Below, piece after piece: positions 45,764 through 55,274 of a stretch of DNA of 64,000 bases. A program made the translations under genes and the position numbers. The stretch comes from Microbacterium oleivorans (GTDB taxonomy: Bacteria; Actinomycetota; Actinomycetes; Actinomycetales; Microbacteriaceae). How positions within the stretch are numbered: position 1 is the first letter of the stretch; each line of letters begins with the position of its first letter. The notes under the pieces are model-generated. The model was given only the letters and a program-made list of their open reading frames with translations. It searched no databases and had not been told where the DNA came from. Where the stretch lies: the NCBI RefSeq assembly GCF_013389665.1, contig NZ_CP058316.1, positions 1,612,001 through 1,676,000 on the forward strand, given 5' to 3'.

Positions 45764-47875
45764 CTACTTCGCACCCTTCGCGACGGCCTTCTCCGAGACC
45801 GGGGCCGTCCCCGATGCCGCGAGGTTCACGTAATACTCCCGTGCCTCGCGCTGACGCTCGGCCTCGACCCCCGAGGCGATGGGAGCCCGGACGTGCTCGG
45901 GTGCGAACCCGAACGCGTCGACGAGGTCCTGCGCATGGGGGCGCAACCGGCCGCACAGCCGGTCGATGTAGCGGGTGACCGCGGTCGCGCGCTGGGCTGA
46001 GAGGCGGCCGTTGACGAGGTACCAGGCGAGGTGGCGCTCGATGAGCGTGAGTCCGAACAGGTCGCGGAGCCACACCAGCACCTGCCGCGTGCCGTCGTCC
46101 TCGACCCGCTTGATGCCCTCGGCGAACGCCTCCCACTGCAGCAGCTCACCGTGAGCGCGCGCCGCGTCGATGAGCTCGGACTGGTGGAGGTTGAACACCG
46201 CGGCGGCGTCGCCCTGCGACATCTTCGACGCCGGCCGCAGCGCGGCGGCGACATCGGCGATCATCTGCTCGACCCGACCCGCGAGCAGTTCGTGCTGCTG
46301 CTCGGCCCGGAGCCCCAGCTCGACCGATCGCGCCGTCAGGCCGAAGTCGGCGACGGACTGCCCCAGCTGGCGCAGGCCCGCACCGTGGAACACCTTCTCG
46401 GCGGTGGTCACCGCGGCGAACTTCGCGAGGGCAGCGGCATCCGCACCCTTGAAGCGCTTCGCGTAATCGCTCAGCAGCCGCTTGCCGACGAGCTGCAGCA
46501 GCACGTTGTTGTCGCCCTCGAAGGTGGCGTAGACGTCGAGGTCGTGGTGCAGGTCGACCATGCGGTTCTCGGCGAGGAAGCCCTGACCACCGCAGGCCTC
46601 CCGACACTCCTGGATGGTGTCGAGCGCATTCCAGGTCGACAGCGGCTTGAGAGCGGCCGCGAGCGTCTCGAGGTTCTCGCGCCCTTCGGGCGTGTCGGTT
46701 CGACCCGAGAACACGCCGTCGAACGCTCGCAGGAGCTCGTCGTGGGCGAAGTACTGCGCGTACGTCTGCGCGAGCCGCGGCAGCAGCCGGCGCTGGTGAC
46801 GCCCGTAGTCGAGCAGGGTCACCTCGTCGGTGCCGGCGCCCGAGTCGAACTGACGACGCTGGCTGGCGTAGGTGACGGCGATGTACTCCGACAGAGCGGA
46901 TGCCGTCGTCGCGGCGCCGTCGAGCGAGACGCGGCCCTGGACGAGCGCGCCGAGCATGGTGAAGAAGCGGCGCCCGGGGCTGGCGATCTCCGACGAGTAG
47001 GAGCCATCGGGGGCGACGTCGCCGTACCGGTTCAACAGGTTCGTGCGGGGGATGCGGACGTGGTCGAAGTGCAGGCGCCCGTTGTCGATGCCGTTGAGCC
47101 CGCCCTTGACGCCGTCGTCCTCGCCGCCGATGCCCGGCAGGAAGGCGCCGTCGTCGTCGCGGAGCGGCACGAAGAAGCAGTGGACCCCGTAGTTCACTCC
47201 GCCGGTGATCAGCTGGGCGAAGAGGGTCGCCGCCTTGCCGTGGACCGCGGCGTTGCCGAGGTAGTCCTTCCACGCACCCCGGAACGGGGTGTGGATGACG
47301 AACTCCTCGGTCTCGGCATCGTAGGTGGCGGTGGTGCCGATCGCGGCGACGTCGGAGCCATGACCGGTCTCGGTCATGGCAAAGGCGCCCGGGAGGCGCA
47401 TCTCCATGGCGTCGCGCAGCCATGCGTCGTGATGCGGCTTGGTGCCCAGCTGATGGATGGCCGACCCGAACAGCCCCCACTGCACGCCCGACTTGATCTG
47501 CAGGCTCGGGTCCGCGAGCACGAGCTCCTCGAACCCCGCGAGGTTCGCCCCGTTGTCGCCGCCGCCGCCGTACTCCACCGGGTACGCCCGCCCCGAGGCG
47601 CCGCGCTCGACGAGCAGGTGCAGTTGATTCATCACGCGCTCGCGGTGCTCGGCCATCGGCTCGCCGGGGATCTGCCAGAAGACCGGGTCCTTGATCATCT
47701 CGCGTGCCTCGCGGCGGGTGGCGGCCCAGGTTCCCAGCAGCAGATCGGTGACGGCATCGATGTCGATGCGCGGCTCGTGCGCCTCGCTCGCGCTGTGGGG
47801 CGCGGTCTGCGCTCCCCCGGCGGGGGTGCGGTCTGCGGTGGCGGGCTTCTGGGGGCGTACAGCGGCGTCGGTCAT
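45764..47875 (-). CDS. Acyl-CoA oxidase/dehydrogenase-like flavoprotein
   Basis: 703 residues, much longer than ordinary acyl-CoA dehydrogenases (about 380) and typical of acyl-CoA oxidases. AMTETGHGSDV, RIPRTNLL, the FAD-contacting CGGQGF and FEGDNNVLLQLVGKRLL (the oxidase signature) are all present. It should introduce the first double bond in fatty acyl-CoA beta-oxidation using FAD. Whether electrons pass to oxygen or to a flavoprotein acceptor is not visible. The ATG at 47875 has GAAAGG upstream; an in-frame extension of 30 residues lacks support. It is a single-gene unit between tag and recQ. Confidence 0.9.
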   Translation of the reverse strand: MTDAAVRPQKPATADRTPAGGAQTAPHSASEAHEPRIDIDAVTDLLLGTWAATRREAREMIKDPVFWQIPGEPMAEHRERVMNQLHLLVERGASGRAYPVEYGGGGDNGANLAGFEELVLADPSLQIKSGVQWGLFGSAIHQLGTKPHHDAWLRDAMEMRLPGAFAMTETGHGSDVAAIGTTATYDAETEEFVIHTPFRGAWKDYLGNAAVHGKAATLFAQLITGGVNYGVHCFFVPLRDDDGAFLPGIGGEDDGVKGGLNGIDNGRLHFDHVRIPRTNLLNRYGDVAPDGSYSSEIASPGRRFFTMLGALVQGRVSLDGAATTASALSEYIAVTYASQRRQFDSGAGTDEVTLLDYGRHQRRLLPRLAQTYAQYFAHDELLRAFDGVFSGRTDTPEGRENLETLAAALKPLSTWNALDTIQECREACGGQGFLAENRMVDLHHDLDVYATFEGDNNVLLQLVGKRLLSDYAKRFKGADAAALAKFAAVTTAEKVFHGAGLRQLGQSVADFGLTARSVELGLRAEQQHELLAGRVEQMIADVAAALRPASKMSQGDAAAVFNLHQSELIDAARAHGELLQWEAFAEGIKRVEDDGTRQVLVWLRDLFGLTLIERHLAWYLVNGRLSAQRATAVTRYIDRLCGRLRPHAQDLVDAFGFAPEHVRAPIASGVEAERQREAREYYVNLAASGTAPVSEKAVAKGAK

Positions 47876-48001
47876 CACGTGCCTTTCGACGTCGGAAGGA
47901 TCGGAGTCGATACCCACGGTAGAACTTCCACAACATGGACCCCAACTGTGTTGGTCGATACGCACAAGTCACCGCCGTCACGGCGGCGCTCCGGATTGTG
48001 C

Positions 48002-48031
48002 GCGCGCTACATCGGACCGCGATCAGCGCGC
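48002..48031 (-). terminator. Hairpin after recQ
   Basis: GCGCGCT-N16-AGCGCGC just downstream of the RecQ stop on the minus strand. A second hairpin, CCGCCGT-C-ACGGCGG, lies at 47972-47986. No T-run is present. Confidence 0.35.
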
Positions 48032-48039
48032 CGCAGACG

Positions 48040-50142
48040 TCAGTGGGATGCCACGACGGCGAGCACGGCGTCGCCGTAGGCCTCGCGCTTCTTGGCGCCG
48101 ATGCCGGTGATGCCCTCGAGGTCGGCGGAGGTGCGTGGTCGGCTGTCGGCGAGGGCTCGCAGCGTCGCATCGCCGAAGACGATGTACGCCGGCACCCCCT
48201 GCTCGCGAGCCTGCTCCGCGCGCCACGCGCGAAGCGCCTCGAACAGGTCGCGGTCGCCTTCGGCCACCTGTTCGGCGGCGGCCGCCTTGCGCACCCGCGA
48301 GCCGCCGCTGTTCGAGCCGCGTCCCAGCACGTCGCGTCGCAGCGGCACGCCGGCCTCGCCCTTCAGCACGGCGGCGCCGGCGTCGCCGACCGCGAGCACG
48401 CCGTACTCGCCGCGCGCGACGAGGATGCCGCGGGCGAGAAGCTGGCGGATGACGCTGCGCCAGTCCTGGTCGGACAGGTCGGCGCCCAGCCCGTAGGTCG
48501 CCAGCTCATCGTGGCGCTGTTGCCGGATGCGCTCGGTCGAGGCGCCGCGCAGGATGTCGACGAGATGCCCGGCACCGAACGACTGATTGCGCTCGCGCTG
48601 CAGCCGGACGATCGTCGACAGCAGCTTCTGCGCCGGGACGAGCCCGTCCCACGTGTCGGGCGGGGTGAGGCACGTGTCGCAGTTGCCGCAGGCCTCGGAC
48701 TCCTGACCGAAGTAGCCGAGGAGGTTCTGGCGCCGGCAGGCGACGGTCTCGCACAGCGCGAGCATCGCGTCGAGGTGCTGCCCCATGCGCATCTTGAAGG
48801 TGCGATCACCCGGGCTCTGGTCGATGAGGCGCCGCTGTTGCACGACGTCGCCCAGACCGTAGGCCATCCACGCGATGGCGGGCTCGCCGTCGCGTCCGGC
48901 TCGACCGGTCTCCTGGTAGTAGCCCTCGACGGACTTGGGCAGGTCGACGTGGGCGACGAAGCGCACATCGGGCTTGTCGATCCCCATGCCGAACGCGATC
49001 GTGGCGACCATGACGACGCCGTCCTCGCGAAGGAAGCGCGACTGGTGCTTCGCCCGCATCTCGGCGGGCAGGCCCGCGTGGTAGGGCAGGGCGTCGAGTC
49101 CCTGTGCGGCGAGATAGTCGGCGGTCTGCTCGACCGACTTCCGGCTGAGGGCGTAGACGATGCCCGCCGACCCCTCCGGCATCGTGCGGATGAACGTCAC
49201 GAGCTGCCGGCGCGGATCGACCTTGGGTTCGATGCGGTACTGGATGTTGGGCCGGTCGAAGCTCGCGACGAAGTGGCGGGCCTGCGGCAGACGCAGCCGC
49301 TCGGTGAGCTCCTGGTGCGTCGCGCGGGTCGCGGTCGCCGTCAGTGCCATGCGCGGGACGCCGGGGAACCGCTCGTCGAGGTCGCCGAGCGCGAGGTAGT
49401 CCGGCCGGAAGTCGTGACCCCACTGCGATACGCAGTGGGCCTCGTCGATCGCGATGACGCTGAGCGATCCGCGCTGGAGCAGCTGGGTCGTCTGAGGAAC
49501 GCTGAGGCGCTCGGGGGCGACGTAGAGCACGTCGAGGTCGCCCGCGAGGAAGGCCTGCTCCACACCGGCACGCTCGCCCGCCGACTGCGTGGAGTTGAGG
49601 TAGGCGGCGCGGACGCCGTTCGCGACGAGGGCGTCGACCTGATCGTGCATGAGGGCGATGAGCGGGCTCACCACCAGGCCCGTACCGGGCCGGACGAGTG
49701 CGGGCACCTGGTAGGTGATCGACTTGCCGCCACCGGTCGGCATGAGCACGACGGCATCCCCGCCCTCGACCACGTGCGAGACGATGTCGCCCTGATCGCC
49801 GCGGAAGTCGTCGTAGCCGAAGACCTCCTTCAGCACGGCGCGCGGGTCAGCACCGGTGAAGTCGCGGCGCGCGAGCGAGAGGACGGCGGCGGGCGTGGCC
49901 GTCGCCGTCGGCACACCTCGGCGAGCCGGCGTGGAACGGGGCGAAGACGTGCGAGACGGAGCCTCGGCCGCGGCATCGCCGGCGGCCGTCCGGTCGCGGG
50001 TGGCACGGGCCACTGCGGCGCCGTATCCGTCGAACTCGGGCGGCGGCGGAGCGTCGACATCGTCGGGCGGAGCGAGCTCGTCGGGATTCCAGTCGAGGTC
50101 GGCGTAGGGATCCGCATCCCAGGACTGCTGCTCTCGACTCAC
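48040..50142 (-). CDS. recQ: ATP-dependent DNA helicase RecQ
   Basis: 700 residues. A disordered Pro/Ala-rich extension (about 1-90) precedes the helicase core: FRGDQGDIV, Walker A PTGGGKS, DEAH (IDEAHCVSQWGHDFRPDY), SATATR-like TATATRATH, IAFGMGIDKPDVRFVAH and QETGRAGRDG. The RecQ-C-terminal zinc site follows (ETVACRRQNLL, CGNCDTC), then a winged helix, and an HRDC domain closes the protein (LRAWRAEQAREQGVPAYIVFGDATL). It unwinds recombination and replication intermediates. GTG at 50142 has TATCGT 6 nt upstream, so the mRNA is probably leaderless. Confidence 0.95.
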   Translation of the reverse strand: MSREQQSWDADPYADLDWNPDELAPPDDVDAPPPPEFDGYGAAVARATRDRTAAGDAAAEAPSRTSSPRSTPARRGVPTATATPAAVLSLARRDFTGADPRAVLKEVFGYDDFRGDQGDIVSHVVEGGDAVVLMPTGGGKSITYQVPALVRPGTGLVVSPLIALMHDQVDALVANGVRAAYLNSTQSAGERAGVEQAFLAGDLDVLYVAPERLSVPQTTQLLQRGSLSVIAIDEAHCVSQWGHDFRPDYLALGDLDERFPGVPRMALTATATRATHQELTERLRLPQARHFVASFDRPNIQYRIEPKVDPRRQLVTFIRTMPEGSAGIVYALSRKSVEQTADYLAAQGLDALPYHAGLPAEMRAKHQSRFLREDGVVMVATIAFGMGIDKPDVRFVAHVDLPKSVEGYYQETGRAGRDGEPAIAWMAYGLGDVVQQRRLIDQSPGDRTFKMRMGQHLDAMLALCETVACRRQNLLGYFGQESEACGNCDTCLTPPDTWDGLVPAQKLLSTIVRLQRERNQSFGAGHLVDILRGASTERIRQQRHDELATYGLGADLSDQDWRSVIRQLLARGILVARGEYGVLAVGDAGAAVLKGEAGVPLRRDVLGRGSNSGGSRVRKAAAAEQVAEGDRDLFEALRAWRAEQAREQGVPAYIVFGDATLRALADSRPRTSADLEGITGIGAKKREAYGDAVLAVVASH

Positions 50143-50148
50143 CCGTTC

Positions 50149-50154
50149 ACGATA
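50149..50154 (-). promoter_or_regulatory. -10 element of recQ (leaderless type)
   Basis: TATCGT on the minus strand ends exactly 6 nt before the GTG at 50142. Confidence 0.5.
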
Positions 50155-50198
50155 GCCGCGGCATCCGACATCCGCCGCCGCGTGCTCACAACCTCTCC

Positions 50199-50723
50199 TC
50201 AGCTCCGCGGGCGGGTGCGCAAGGCCAGGCGGACGAAGGGCAGGTCATCCCGGTCGATGACGGCCGTAGCCACCACCTGCGCGGTGATGCGCACACCGAC
50301 CGCGTACACCCAGGGGTCGGTGTCGATCTCGATCGCATCCGTCGCTGTCCCATCGACCAGGAGCCGCGTCGGGCGCGCCGCCGTCGGGGTCACCTGCCAC
50401 GAGCGGTCGGCGAGCGGCCCCGGGGGCAACCCGAGCTGCTCCGCGAAGCCGTTGCGCAGGATGTGGTCGGCATGCTCGACGAGCTGATGGGTGAGCGCGG
50501 CGGATTCCGCGCCGGCATCCCGGTGCCACGTCGTACGCACCGCTTCGGAGAGCTGGCGCTGGCGCATCCGCTCCACCGCGGCGATGAGCCAGGCGGGACG
50601 CGGCCGCGGCGGCTCGTCGTGGAGTGACGCGCGGGTGTTCTCGTCGAGCTCGGCGAGGTTGCGGGGATCGGCGTGGTCCTCGGGGTATCGCCAGAGGAGG
50701 GAGGTGATCGCCACGGACTGCAT
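50199..50723 (-). CDS. Conserved-looking hypothetical protein
   Basis: I do not recognise this 174-residue protein. It is soluble, with no membrane segment or cysteine. An N-terminal helical half (WLIAAVERMRQRQ, HQLVEHADHILRNGF) is followed by a beta-rich C-terminal half (TRLLVDGTATDAIEID, WVYAVGVRITAQVV, FVRLALRTR). Codon use and third-position G+C look like its neighbours', supporting a real gene. The ATG at 50723 is the first Met; the frame is open to a TTG at 50792, with GGGGGAGG nearby, so the true start could be further upstream. It lies between recQ and a DUF1697 gene on the same strand. Confidence 0.65.
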   Translation of the reverse strand: MQSVAITSLLWRYPEDHADPRNLAELDENTRASLHDEPPRPRPAWLIAAVERMRQRQLSEAVRTTWHRDAGAESAALTHQLVEHADHILRNGFAEQLGLPPGPLADRSWQVTPTAARPTRLLVDGTATDAIEIDTDPWVYAVGVRITAQVVATAVIDRDDLPFVRLALRTRPRS

Positions 50724-50804
50724 CCACGGCCCCGACCCGTCGACGCCTTCGGTCAACGAGAAGGCCCCGCCTCCCCCGCCTCGGCGCCGCAAGACCTGCC
50801 GCCG

Positions 50805-51341
50805 TCAACACCACCGCTCGGACAGGGAGCGTACGACCGTGAGATTGCGGTTCGTGGCGACACCCAGCAGCTTGGCGGCCGCCAACGGGTCGACGACGCC
50901 GTCCTGGTACCCGGGCAGCAGGAGCGCATGGGCGGCGCGGCCTCGGACGACCATCCGCCCCGCGTCCGATCCGCGTTCCTCGACCGCGGCGATCGTGGCG
51001 GCGTCGAGCTCGTCCTTGAGCAGATAGACGTAGTGCCGCGCGAGGCCCGGGTTCGCGTCGTTCAGCGCGACGGCGTCGGCCGCCAGCATTCTGAACTCGT
51101 CGGCGCGGAAGGTGATCGTGGGGACCTCGAATCCGCGGTCGGCGGCGTAGGCCCGCTCGAGCGTGTGCTCGATCCGCGTGCGCGATCGCATCCGGGTGTC
51201 GAAGCGGACGTTGCCGGTGTTGATGTGCGTGCGGACGTCCTCGAAGCCGACGGCCTCGGTCGTGCGCCGGATGTCGTCCTTCGGGAACACCCGCGTCGCG
51301 CCGAGGTTGATCGCGCGCAGGAACCCGAGGTGAGTGGTCAC
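50805..51341 (-). CDS. DUF1697 domain-containing protein
   Basis: 178 residues, the usual family length. LGFLRAINLGATRVFPKDDIRRTTEAVGF and VRTHINTGNVRF are the family's defining N-terminal motifs, and YVYLLKDEL and DPLAAAKLLGVATNRNLTVV follow in the expected order. The family's biochemical role is not known. GTG at 51341 has CACAAT 6 nt upstream, consistent with a leaderless mRNA. It is downstream of the helicase gene on the same strand, 55 bp away. Confidence 0.9.
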   Translation of the reverse strand: MTTHLGFLRAINLGATRVFPKDDIRRTTEAVGFEDVRTHINTGNVRFDTRMRSRTRIEHTLERAYAADRGFEVPTITFRADEFRMLAADAVALNDANPGLARHYVYLLKDELDAATIAAVEERGSDAGRMVVRGRAAHALLLPGYQDGVVDPLAAAKLLGVATNRNLTVVRSLSERWC

Positions 51342-51396
51342 AGCGCCATTGTGCCCGCCCCCTCCGACATCCCGGCGCGCGGCGGAGGCCGGGCGA

Positions 51397-53898
51397 TCAG
51401 AGGCGGACGACCTCGGTCACCCGCACGACCGCCGTGCCCGCCTCGACGGAGGCCTCCAGGTCGACCTCCGCGCGGATGCGCCAGTCGTGGTCGCCCGCGG
51501 GATCGTCGATGATCTGCTCGACGCGCCAGACGCCCTCGCGCGCCGGCCCCTCGTCGATCACGCACAGCGACGGCGAGCGCGCCGGGCCGCCGGTGAGCAC
51601 CTCGTCGTGGTCGTCGTAGTAGCGGTCGAGGATCTCGGGCCAGTCGACGCCGGGGTCGAGGGCCTCGAGGGCCTCGTCGTCCTGCAGGGCGGCGAGCTGC
51701 ACGCGCCGGAACAGCTCGTTGCGCACCAGAACCGTGAAGGCCCGGCGGTTGGTGAGCACCGACGGCGGGGCCGGCGGCACCACCGGCGCATCGGGATCGT
51801 CGGTCGGATGGGCGAGCGACTCCCACTCGTCGACCAGGCTCGAGTCGACCTGGCGCACGAGCTCGCCGAGCCACTCGATGAGGTCCATGAGGTCGTCGGT
51901 GCGCGCCTCGGCGGGAACCGTCTGCCGGATCGCGCGATACGCGTCGCTGAGGTAGCGGAGCACGAGGCCCTCGCTCCGGCCGAGCTGGTAGAACGACACG
52001 AACTCGCCGAAGGTCATCGCCCGCTCGAACATGTCGCGCACGACGGACTTCGGCGACAGCTCGAAGTCGCGCACCCAGGGCTGACTCGAGGCGAACGTCT
52101 CGAACGCCTGCGCGAGCAGGTCGGCGAGGGGCTTCGGCCAGGTGATCTCCTCGAGCAGCGCCATGCGCTCGTCGTACTCGATGCCGTCGCGCTTCATCGC
52201 GCCGACCGCCTCGCCGCGCGCCTTGTACTCCTGCTGCGACAGGATCGCCCGCGGGTCGTCGAGGGTCGCCTCGATCACGCTCACGACGTCGAGCGCGTAG
52301 TGCCCGGTGCCCGTCTCGGCGTCGTCCGGAGACAGCAGACCGATCGCGGCGAGCGCGAACGGCGACAGCGGCTGGTTGAGCGCGAAGTTCGGCTGCAGGT
52401 CGACGGTGAGATGGATGCCGTCGCCCGAGGCCTCGACGATGCCGGCGGCCACCAGCGTGCGGAAGATCGCCAACGCCCGCCGCGCGAGCGCATACTTCCG
52501 AGCGCGCGGCTCGTGGTTGTCGAACACCAGCGACCGGACGTTGCCGAAGACGTCACCGCCTCGGCCGGTCACGTTCAACAGCATCGCCGCGGTCAGCTGC
52601 AGCTGCGGTGTCAGCGGTTCGGGCTCGGCGTCGACGAGACGCTCGAACGACCCCTCACCCCAGTTGACGACGCCGGTCGGGGCCTTCTTGCGCACGATCT
52701 TCTTGCGCTTGGCGGCGTCGTCGCCGGCCTTCGCGAGGGCGACCGCGTTCTCGATCTCCCACTCCGGCGCCATGACGATGACGTTGCCGTGAGGATCGAA
52801 GCCGGCTCGACCCGCGCGCCCCGCCACCTGGTGGAACTCGCGTGCGCTCAGCTGCCGCATTCTCGTGCCGTCGTACTTCGACAGCGCGGTGATCACGACC
52901 GTGCGGATCGGCACGTTGATGCCGACACCGAGCGTGTCGGTGCCGCAGATGACCTTGAGCAATCCCCGCTGCGCGAGGGTCTCGACGAGGCGGCGGTAGC
53001 GCGGCAGCATCCCGGCATGATGCACCCCGATGCCCGCGCGGACGAGGCGCGACAGCGTCTTGCCGAAGCCGGTCGTGAAGCGGAAGCCGCCGATCGCCTC
53101 GGCGATGGCGTCGCGCTGCTCGCGGGTCGTGATCTTGACGCTCGAGAGCGCCTGCGCCCGCTCGATGGCCGCCGCCTGCGAGAAGTGCACGATGTAGACC
53201 GGAGTCTCACGCTCTTCGAGCAGCCGTTCGAGCACGTCGTGGACGGGCCGTCGCTCGTACGAGAAGTGCAACGGCACCGGGCGCTCGACACCGGTGACGA
53301 GCGCCGTCCGCCGGCCGGTGCGCCGCGACAGGTCGTCGGCGAGGTCGGTGACGTCGCCGAGGGTGGCCGACATCAGCAGGAACTGCGCGCGCGGCAGCGT
53401 CAGCAGCGGCACCTGCCAGGCCCAGCCGCGATCGGGGTCGCCGTAGAAGTGGAACTCGTCCATCACGACCTGGTCGACGTCGGCATCCGCGCCCTCGCGC
53501 AGCGCCAGGTTCGCCAGGATCTCGGCCGTGCAGCAGATGATCGGAGCGTCCGGGTTCACCGAGGAGTCCCCGGTGACCATGCCGACCTTCTCGGCGCCGA
53601 AGATCTCGACGAGCGCGAAGAACTTCTCGCTGACGAGCGCCTTGATCGGAGCCGTGTAGTACGTGCGCCCGCTCCGAGCCACGGATGTCGCGTGCGCGGC
53701 GACCGCGACGAGCGACTTGCCCGTGCCGGTCGGCGTCGCCAGCACCACGTTCGCGCCCGAGACGAGCTCGATGACCGCCTCATCCTGCGCCGGGTAGAGG
53801 GTGAGTCCCCGCCCCTCGGCCCACGTCGTGAACGCGTCGTAGATCGCGTCGTCCGAGGCCTCCGGCCCGATGAGGTCGAGCAGCGCCGCGGAGGTCAT
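51397..53898 (-). CDS. DEAD/DEAH-box helicase with DUF3516 C-terminal region (Ski2-like core)
   Basis: 833 residues. Walker A is ATPTGTGKS, motif II is DEFH (VVMDEFHFYGDPDRG), and LLMSATLGDV, FSQAAAIERAQ, TDTLGVGINVP and REFHQVAGRAGRAG complete a Ski2/Mtr4-like superfamily 2 core (about 1-380). The long C-terminal part (about 430-833) matches the actinobacterial DUF3516 helicases; its role is unknown. RNA processing is the likeliest task. The ATG at 53898 has CAGACT 6 nt upstream. The longer frame to 54105 runs through the intergenic inverted repeat. Confidence 0.92.
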   Translation of the reverse strand: MTSAALLDLIGPEASDDAIYDAFTTWAEGRGLTLYPAQDEAVIELVSGANVVLATPTGTGKSLVAVAAHATSVARSGRTYYTAPIKALVSEKFFALVEIFGAEKVGMVTGDSSVNPDAPIICCTAEILANLALREGADADVDQVVMDEFHFYGDPDRGWAWQVPLLTLPRAQFLLMSATLGDVTDLADDLSRRTGRRTALVTGVERPVPLHFSYERRPVHDVLERLLEERETPVYIVHFSQAAAIERAQALSSVKITTREQRDAIAEAIGGFRFTTGFGKTLSRLVRAGIGVHHAGMLPRYRRLVETLAQRGLLKVICGTDTLGVGINVPIRTVVITALSKYDGTRMRQLSAREFHQVAGRAGRAGFDPHGNVIVMAPEWEIENAVALAKAGDDAAKRKKIVRKKAPTGVVNWGEGSFERLVDAEPEPLTPQLQLTAAMLLNVTGRGGDVFGNVRSLVFDNHEPRARKYALARRALAIFRTLVAAGIVEASGDGIHLTVDLQPNFALNQPLSPFALAAIGLLSPDDAETGTGHYALDVVSVIEATLDDPRAILSQQEYKARGEAVGAMKRDGIEYDERMALLEEITWPKPLADLLAQAFETFASSQPWVRDFELSPKSVVRDMFERAMTFGEFVSFYQLGRSEGLVLRYLSDAYRAIRQTVPAEARTDDLMDLIEWLGELVRQVDSSLVDEWESLAHPTDDPDAPVVPPAPPSVLTNRRAFTVLVRNELFRRVQLAALQDDEALEALDPGVDWPEILDRYYDDHDEVLTGGPARSPSLCVIDEGPAREGVWRVEQIIDDPAGDHDWRIRAEVDLEASVEAGTAVVRVTEVVRL

Positions 53899-53960
53899 CC
53901 CTCGAGTCTGCCCTACCCGCGCCGACCGACGGTCGTGCCGGCACCCCGGCGGCAGCCGCG

Positions 53961-54048
53961 CGTGCACGACTCCTGCACAGTCCGCGCGAAGCCCCGCAGA
54001 GCCCCCGACTCGAGCACCACGTGCGCCGATGAGCAGGAGTTGCGCACG
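53961..54048. repeat. Long intergenic inverted repeat
   Basis: CGTGCACGACTCCTGC (53961-53976) pairs with GCAGGAGTTGCGCACG (54033-54048), 14 of 16 positions, around a 56-nt loop. It fills the 155-bp gap between the GH3 stop and the helicase start, both on the minus strand. It may terminate the GH3 transcript or belong to a dispersed palindromic repeat family. Confidence 0.5.
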
Positions 54049-54053
54049 GGCAC

Positions 54054-55256
54054 CTAGCCTGACGTCTCGGCGCCGGCATCCTTGGCTGTCAGCACCCGGC
54101 CGCACGATTCGCGCACCCGGTCGGTGAAGGCGGGGTCGGCCTGCGCCCGCGCCACGACGGCGTCGTACATCGCCGGCAGCACCGTGGGATCGGCCGAGGC
54201 CAGCACGATGTCGACCCCGGCCGCCAGTGCTTCGACGGCCCGGTCGCCGGGCGCCACGATCTCGGCGGCGGCCGCGGCCGAGAGGTCGTCGGTGATCACG
54301 ACGCCGTCGAACCCGACGCGCTCACGCAGGAGAGCGAGCACCCCGGGCGAGAACGCCGCGGGACGGTCGGCGTCGATGTTCTCGTAGCGCGCGGTGCCCA
54401 CCATGACGAGCGATGCTCCGGATGCCGTCAGCGTGCGGTAGACGCCGACATCGGGCGAATCCGACGACACGGCCGTATCGATCACCTCGGCGGTGTAGTC
54501 CGTGTTCGCGTCGACCCGTCCGAGACCCGGAAAGTGCTTGAAGGTGGGCAGGACGCCGGCGGCCCGCATCCCGTCGGCGAACGCTCCGGCCTCGGCGGCG
54601 ACGGTCCGCTCGTCGTAGCCGTACTGGCGACCGAGCGCCCCGATCGGAGGGTTGTCGAACCGCGACTCCGCACTCGTGACGATGTCGGCGACGGGCGCGA
54701 GGTTGATGTCGATGTCGGCTGCGGCGAGCTGGGCGCCCCACGTCGTGGCGGCGGCGCGCAGTCCTGCAGGTCCGAGATCGGCCTGGCGGATGGCGTAGGG
54801 CATCTCGTCGAATCCGGGCCCGCGCAGCACCTGCACTTCGCCTCCCTCCTGGTCGGTCGCGACCCACAGCGGCGGGGCGCCCCGGGGAGCCAGCGCGCGA
54901 AACTGCGCGACGAGCCCCGCGGTGGCATCCACGCCCGCCGTCGAGCGGCCGTGCAGGAACAGACCGCCCACTCCGCGGTCGCGGATCGCGGCGGCGGCAT
55001 CGGGCGAGACCGTGTCGACGGGGGTGCCGACCATGAGCACCTGCCCGACGCAGGCCTCGAGACTCAACGAGTCGGCGGCATCCGGCGATGCCGTGGGGGT
55101 GGGCGTCGGACTCGCGGTAGGCGCGGGCGCAGGGGTCGAGGGGTCAGCGGGGCCGGGCTCGGGGGCGCACCCGGTCGCCAGCACCAGCACGCCCGCCACG
55201 ACGAGGGAGGCGAGGGCGGGTCGGGCCGGGGCCGGAACGGGGCGGCTGCGGGTCAC
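54054..55256 (-). CDS. GH3-family beta-N-acetylhexosaminidase-like lipoprotein (NagZ-like)
   Basis: 400 residues. A lipoprotein signal ends in LATGC with Cys30, followed by a Pro/Thr/Ser-rich linker (about 33-60). The GH3 domain contains DQEGGEVQVLRG, INLAPVADI, the hallmark KHFPGLGR and GVVITDDLS, where the Asp is the expected nucleophile. The equivalent of NagZ's catalytic His/Asp loop is less clear. It probably trims N-acetylglucosamine-containing muropeptides at the outer membrane face. GTG at 55256 has CACGAT 6 nt upstream, fitting a leaderless start. Confidence 0.9.
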   Translation of the reverse strand: MTRSRPVPAPARPALASLVVAGVLVLATGCAPEPGPADPSTPAPAPTASPTPTPTASPDAADSLSLEACVGQVLMVGTPVDTVSPDAAAAIRDRGVGGLFLHGRSTAGVDATAGLVAQFRALAPRGAPPLWVATDQEGGEVQVLRGPGFDEMPYAIRQADLGPAGLRAAATTWGAQLAAADIDINLAPVADIVTSAESRFDNPPIGALGRQYGYDERTVAAEAGAFADGMRAAGVLPTFKHFPGLGRVDANTDYTAEVIDTAVSSDSPDVGVYRTLTASGASLVMVGTARYENIDADRPAAFSPGVLALLRERVGFDGVVITDDLSAAAAAEIVAPGDRAVEALAAGVDIVLASADPTVLPAMYDAVVARAQADPAFTDRVRESCGRVLTAKDAGAETSG

Positions 55257-55274
55257 CCCACCATCGTGACCTGC

